Source: Rhodoluna sp.
GTDB taxonomy: Bacteria; Actinomycetota; Actinomycetes; Actinomycetales; Microbacteriaceae
DNA length: 11,150 nt
Direction: 5' to 3'
Assembly (NCBI GenBank): GCA_017984715.1
Contig: JAGNYY010000017.1
Span: 1-11,150, forward strand
Positions within the stretch are counted from its first letter, which is position 1. Every line of letters starts with the position of its first letter. The notes below the pieces were generated by a model. That model worked only from the letters and a program-made list of their open reading frames with translations. It did not search any database and was not told the origin of the DNA. Below are positions 8,659-11,150 of the stretch, piece after piece. The position numbers were made by a program, and so were the translations under genes.

Positions 8659-9698
8659 TAGAGGGACACTCCAAACTGCTCACTGAAGCGAACATCTGAT
8701 TCGACCATGTCGTGCATGTCACGAACATCGTTGCGGAACATGAGGGTTCTTTCGATTCCCATGCCAAATGCAAAGCCCGAGTAAATCTCAGGGTCTATGC
8801 CGGCAGCCTTCAGAACGTTTGGGTTGACCATGCCACAGCCACCCCACTCGACCCATCGCGCGCCACCCTTGGCGCCCGGGTGCCACACGTCTAGCTCGGC
8901 TGACGGTTCGGTGAAAGGGAAGAATGATGGACGCAAGCGAATCTGGGCACCTGGGCCAAACATGATGCGAGCGAAATGCTCTAAAGTTCCGCGCAAGTCG
9001 GCCATGGTTAGACCCTTGTCAACCGCCAGACCCTCGACCTGATGGAACACGGGAGTGTGCGTTGCATCCAACTCATCGGTGCGGAAAACGCGCCCTGGGC
9101 AAAGTACGTAAACCGGAAGTTCACGGTCTAGCATCGAGCGAACCTGAACTGGAGATGTGTGGGTGCGAAGCACGAGGTGAGACTCGACCGGGTCAACAAA
9201 GAACGTGTCCTGCATTGCTCGAGCTGGGTGGTCTTCGTCGAAGTTCAGTGCATCGAAGTTGAACCACTCGTTCTCGAGCTCTGGGCCTTCAGCAATCTCC
9301 CAGCCCATCCCAACGAACACGTCTGAGATTTGGTCTTGAAGCAAAGAGAGCGGGTGGCGTGCACCTAGCTTTGATGGCGATGCGGCAGCGGTAACGTCAA
9401 CAGATTCAGCGGCCAACTTGGCAGCCTCTTCAACCGCAAAGAGTTCGGTTTCGCGTGCCGCAAAGGCCGCATTCAGCTCGCCACGAGCCTTGCCGATCAT
9501 GGCTCCCGAGGCGGCCTTGAATTCGTTTGGAAGATTCTTGACCAGGGCGTTGAGCTTCGCAATCTCAGATTGCTCACCAACGGCGGTTCCGCGAGCGGCC
9601 TTGAGTGCGGCTAGATCAACGGCTGAAGCAATGCTTGACAACGCGTCGGCAATGGCCGCATCAACTGCGGATTGTGTGATTGGATTTTCGGCAGACAT
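8658..9698 (-). CDS. pheS: Phenylalanyl-tRNA synthetase alpha subunit
   Basis: Catalytic subunit of PheRS; activates phenylalanine and attaches it to tRNA-Phe. The 346 residues begin with a helical, coiled-coil-like N-terminal segment (about 1-100) that contacts tRNA. The class II core follows: THTSPVQVR at 180-188, motif 2 region FRTDELDATHTPVFHQVEG at 205-223, WVEWGGCGMVNPNVL at 282-296, and motif 3 GMGIER at 312-317, preceded by the amino-acid pocket segment SGFAFG. WVEWGGCGM is the actinobacterial form. The start is the ATG at 9696-9698. It lacks a well-placed Shine-Dalgarno: AAAAGG is 14 nt away, and the intervening sequence takes part in repeats and possible stems. It lies 28 nt after the methyltransferase gene and overlaps pheT by one base. 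Confidence 0.97.
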   Translation of the reverse strand: MSAENPITQSAVDAAIADALSSIASAVDLAALKAARGTAVGEQSEIAKLNALVKNLPNEFKAASGAMIGKARGELNAAFAARETELFAVEEAAKLAAESVDVTAAASPSKLGARHPLSLLQDQISDVFVGMGWEIAEGPELENEWFNFDALNFDEDHPARAMQDTFFVDPVESHLVLRTHTSPVQVRSMLDRELPVYVLCPGRVFRTDELDATHTPVFHQVEGLAVDKGLTMADLRGTLEHFARIMFGPGAQIRLRPSFFPFTEPSAELDVWHPGAKGGARWVEWGGCGMVNPNVLKAAGIDPEIYSGFAFGMGIERTLMFRNDVRDMHDMVESDVRFSEQFGVSL

Positions 9699-9735
9699 AG
9701 GCTCTAAGTCTACCTTTTCAAAGGCTCTAAGCCTT
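9699..9735 (-). repeat. Direct repeat and competing small hairpins before pheS
   Basis: The 10-mer AGGCTCTAAG (plus strand) occurs twice, at 9699-9708 and 9722-9731. The first copy touches the pheS ATG; the second spans the methyltransferase stop. The second copy also lies in a 6-bp inverted repeat (AAGGCT / AGCCTT, 9721-9735) whose 3-nt loop is the TAG stop. CCTT at 9713-9716 can pair with AAGG at 9721-9724, which would cover the only Shine-Dalgarno-like sequence. The copies allow alternative pairings, one of which would mask the pheS start. No U-run follows, so this is not an intrinsic terminator. The regulatory meaning is inferred. Confidence 0.35.
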
Positions 9736-10524
9736 GTTTTGAGCGAACGCCGTCACATAAAGGCAGATGCTTGCCGCCGTGGCTAGATTGAGCGATTCGG
9801 CAGCCCCGTAGAGCGGAACAGCGACTTCTTGGTCAACCAAATCGAGTGTGCTTTGTTCGAAACCCCAAGCTTCGTTACCAAAGACCCAGGCGGTTGGCTT
9901 GGCTAAAACTTCGTCGCCGAGTGATGGAATCTCGACTCCCCCGCCGTTGGCCGCAAAGACCTGGAGTCCGGCTGACTTGAGGGCCGCGATTGCATCTTCG
10001 ATCGGAACATCGATTGCGAATGGAACGTGAAAGACAGAACCTGTCGTCGAGCGAACAACCTTTGGGTTATAGACGTCAACGCTGTTGGTGCTGAAAATCA
10101 CTGCATCGGCACCTGCTGCATCGGCAGCACGCAGAACCGTGCCGGCATTACCAGGGTCACGGATGTTGGCCAGCAACGCAACCAAGCGTGGCTTGGCTGC
10201 AATGATGTCGTCGAGGCCCGTATGCAACTGCTCGCAAACGGCCACGATGCCCTGCGGGGTGGTTGTGTCAGTGAGCGCCTTGAGGACGGGCTCAGAAACC
10301 ATCTGAACCACGATGCGCGAGGATTCGGCGCGCTCAAAGAGGTCTGGGTAGCGCTCAACGGCATCCTCGGTTGCGAACAACTCGACGATTAGCTTTGGGC
10401 GGTTTAGCGCTTCCTTTAGCCCTTGAGGTCCCTCAAGCAGAAAGAGCCCGGTCGATGACCGGGCGTCTTTCTTGGTGAGCTTGGCGACCCCGCGGACCTT
10501 ATTGGCCTTGGGATCAATCAGCAA
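9727..10524 (-). CDS. SpoU/TrmH-family RNA 2'-O-ribose methyltransferase
   Basis: S-adenosylmethionine-dependent methyltransferase of the SPOUT class that methylates a ribose 2'-OH in RNA, most likely 23S rRNA given its place next to ribosomal protein genes; the exact nucleotide cannot be inferred. Numbered from the proposed TTG start (265 residues), a substrate-binding N-terminal domain covers about 1-105 (TGLFLLEGPQ near 25-34). The SpoU motifs follow: NIRDPGN at 120-126, VVRSTTGSVFHVPF near 156-169, VFGNE near 214-218, and the knot motif VPLYGAAESLNLATA ending near 250. The reading frame is open to 10587, but that would overlap rplT. The TTG at 10522-10524, 4 nt after the rplT stop, gives the normal family length. 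No ATG or GTG exists in the right place. Codons 18-29 form a terminator-like hairpin. The neighbour in the same position in Mycobacterium is called tsnR. Confidence 0.88.
   Translation of the reverse strand: MLIDPKANKVRGVAKLTKKDARSSTGLFLLEGPQGLKEALNRPKLIVELFATEDAVERYPDLFERAESSRIVVQMVSEPVLKALTDTTTPQGIVAVCEQLHTGLDDIIAAKPRLVALLANIRDPGNAGTVLRAADAAGADAVIFSTNSVDVYNPKVVRSTTGSVFHVPFAIDVPIEDAIAALKSAGLQVFAANGGGVEIPSLGDEVLAKPTAWVFGNEAWGFEQSTLDLVDQEVAVPLYGAAESLNLATAASICLYVTAFAQNKA
10439..10472 (-). terminator. Terminator-like hairpin embedded in the methyltransferase gene
   Basis: An 8-bp perfect GC-rich stem (GCCCGGTC at 10446-10453 with GACCGGGC at 10457-10464) closes a 3-nt loop. It is extended by a perfect 7-bp A/U-rich stem (AGAAAGA at 10439-10445 with TCTTTCT at 10466-10472) with one bulged base at 10465. 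On the minus-strand transcript the stem is followed by GCUUGAGG; the U-rich tract is the 3' arm of the lower stem itself. It begins 57 nt after the rplT stop, where an intrinsic terminator for an rpmI-rplT transcript would be expected, yet all of it encodes protein (the segment KKDARSSTGLFL). It could lower expression of the downstream methyltransferase, pheST and arg genes. Structure seen; termination inferred. Confidence 0.5.
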
Positions 10525-10528
10525 GGTC

Positions 10529-10912
10529 TTACTTGACCTTTGGCGCTGAGGTGTCTGCTGGAAGCGCTGCCTTAGCTGAAGCAACAAGGCTTGCGAAGGT
10601 CTTTGGCTCGTTCACAGCTAGGTCAGCAAGGATGCGACGGTCAACAACGATGCCAGCAAGGTTTAGACCCTGGATTAGGCGGTTGTAGGTTAGGCCGTTA
10701 GCACGTGATGCAGCGTTGATGCGCTGGATCCATAGGCGACGGAAGTCACCCTTGCGGGCACGACGGTCGTTGTATGCGTAGACAAGTGAGTGCAGCATCT
10801 GCTGCTTTGCCATGCGGTATAGACGTGAACGCTGGCCGCGGTAACCCTTGGCGCGCTCTAGAACTGTACGGCGCTTCTTAGAACCGTTTACAGCGTTTTT
10901 TACTCTTGCCAT
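10529..10912 (-). CDS. rplT: 50S ribosomal protein L20 (bL20)
   Basis: Binds 23S rRNA early in assembly of the large ribosomal subunit; in several bacteria it also represses its own operon by binding the mRNA. The 127 residues cover the full family. The basic N-terminal tail [15 protein letters not shown] leads into the long helix [18 protein letters not shown]. The globular domain has [22 protein letters not shown] and [27 protein letters not shown] short extra tail ([13 protein letters not shown]) follows. The ATG at 10910-10912 has AGGAGT upstream with 8 nt spacing. It lies 65 nt after rpmI and 4 nt before the proposed methyltransferase start. infC, usually the first gene of this operon, would be just beyond the window. 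Confidence 0.98.
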   Translation of the reverse strand: MARVKNAVNGSKKRRTVLERAKGYRGQRSRLYRMAKQQMLHSLVYAYNDRRARKGDFRRLWIQRINAASRANGLTYNRLIQGLNLAGIVVDRRILADLAVNEPKTFASLVASAKAALPADTSAPKVK

Positions 10913-10920
10913 TTGTTGAT

Positions 10921-10926
10921 ACTCCT
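10921..10926 (-). promoter_or_regulatory. Ribosome binding site of rplT
   Basis: AGGAGT on the minus strand, 8 nt before the rplT ATG; a well-spaced Shine-Dalgarno that fixes the start. Confidence 0.7.
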
Positions 10927-10934
10927 AAGTTCAA

Positions 10935-10958
10935 CTGCGTGGTGCCGAGGCACCTCAG
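10935..10958 (-). repeat. Hairpin in the rpmI-rplT gap
   Basis: GGTGCC and GGCACC (10941-10954) form a palindrome that folds as a 5-bp stem with a CUCG tetraloop in the minus-strand RNA. Outer CTG/CAG arms (10956-10958 with 10935-10937) could add three pairs across an internal loop. It lies just upstream of the rplT ribosome binding site. No U-run follows, so it is not a classical terminator. A role in L20 control or mRNA processing is possible but unproven. Confidence 0.35.
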
Positions 10959-10977
10959 AAAATTTGTAAGTTCGGGC

Positions 10978-11150
10978 TTACTTGCCGAGAAGGGTCTTGA
11001 GGGTCTTGTAGTCAGCTGGTGAAACAACCTGGTCTACGTTTAGACGACGCTTGCGACGGTTCGACATGTGCTCCTGGTTGTGACGCATGTTGATCTGCTG
11101 CTTCATGATCTTGCCGCTACCGGTGAAGCGGAAACGCTTCTTAGCGCCAG
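10978..11150 (-). CDS. rpmI: 50S ribosomal protein L35 (bL35), start cut by window edge
   Basis: Small, highly basic protein of the large ribosomal subunit. The last 56 codons are present, beginning in GAKKRFRFTGSGKI, the conserved region that normally follows about eight N-terminal residues. It continues through MRHNQEHMSNRRKRRL to a C-terminus ending KTLLGK and a TAA stop at 10978-10980. The expected full length is about 64 residues, normal for bL35. The gene precedes rplT by 65 nt, as in the conserved infC-rpmI-rplT operon. Identity is clear from the sequence despite the missing start. Confidence 0.95.
   Translation of the reverse strand, partial: GAKKRFRFTGSGKIMKQQINMRHNQEHMSNRRKRRLNVDQVVSPADYKTLKTLLGK

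Noticed and set aside
8860..8875. Perfect 6-bp inverted repeat GCGCCA/TGGCGC in pheS
   Set aside because: It is short, has no U-run, and falls within conserved Gly/Ala codons, so chance in GC-rich coding sequence is the simplest reading.
10525..10587. Upstream extension of the methyltransferase reading frame into rplT
   Set aside because: The extra residues (Gln/Arg-rich) are the rplT 3' end read in another frame; the TTG start gives the usual family length.

Overview
This window is housekeeping DNA from the chromosome of an actinobacterium. Every recognisable gene lies on the minus strand, so transcription runs from high to low coordinates. The order, read in transcription direction, is rpmI (partial), rplT, a SpoU/TrmH-family RNA methyltransferase gene, pheS, pheT, argC, argJ, argB, argF, argH, tyrS (partial). 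Linkage of rpmI-rplT-methyltransferase-pheST to an arg cluster headed by argC is the arrangement known from Mycobacterium and other Actinobacteria. The protein variants also fit: ArgC with GASGNVGGEL and PGCNVTA, ArgJ ending in ENSAYSS, PheS with WVEWGGCGM. Base composition looks moderate (mid-50s % GC by eye), CTA leucine codons are common and the genes are tightly packed. This would suit a small-genome Microbacteriaceae-like lineage such as the freshwater Rhodoluna/Aquiluna group, but that placement is inference.

Right end (about 9700-11150): ribosomal proteins bL35 and bL20, then a 2'-O-ribose RNA methyltransferase that probably starts at a TTG 4 nt after rplT. About 57 nt past the rplT stop, inside the methyltransferase reading frame, is a near-perfect 15-bp hairpin with A-rich and U-rich flanks. 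It resembles an intrinsic terminator and is the most notable structure in the window.

Middle (6148-9698): pheS and pheT, the two subunits of phenylalanyl-tRNA synthetase, overlapping by one base. Only 28 nt separate pheT from argC, with a 7-bp hairpin around the pheT stop codon.

Left part (1-6119): argC and argJ overlap by 4 nt, argJ and argB by 1 nt, argF follows after 14 nt, and argH after 92 nt, the largest gap in the window. tyrS begins 4 nt after argH. ArgJ makes this the cyclic, acetyl-recycling pathway. ArgJ moves acetyl from N-acetylornithine to glutamate, ArgB phosphorylates N-acetylglutamate, ArgC reduces the acyl phosphate, ArgF makes citrulline and ArgH releases arginine. argD, argG and the repressor gene argR, which sit in this cluster in Mycobacterium, are absent here.

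There is no gene-free stretch over 300 bases. I saw no tRNA, rRNA, CRISPR array, insertion sequence or phage signal, and no convincing novel gene system. The points of interest are regulatory structures at gene junctions and the shortened arg cluster.
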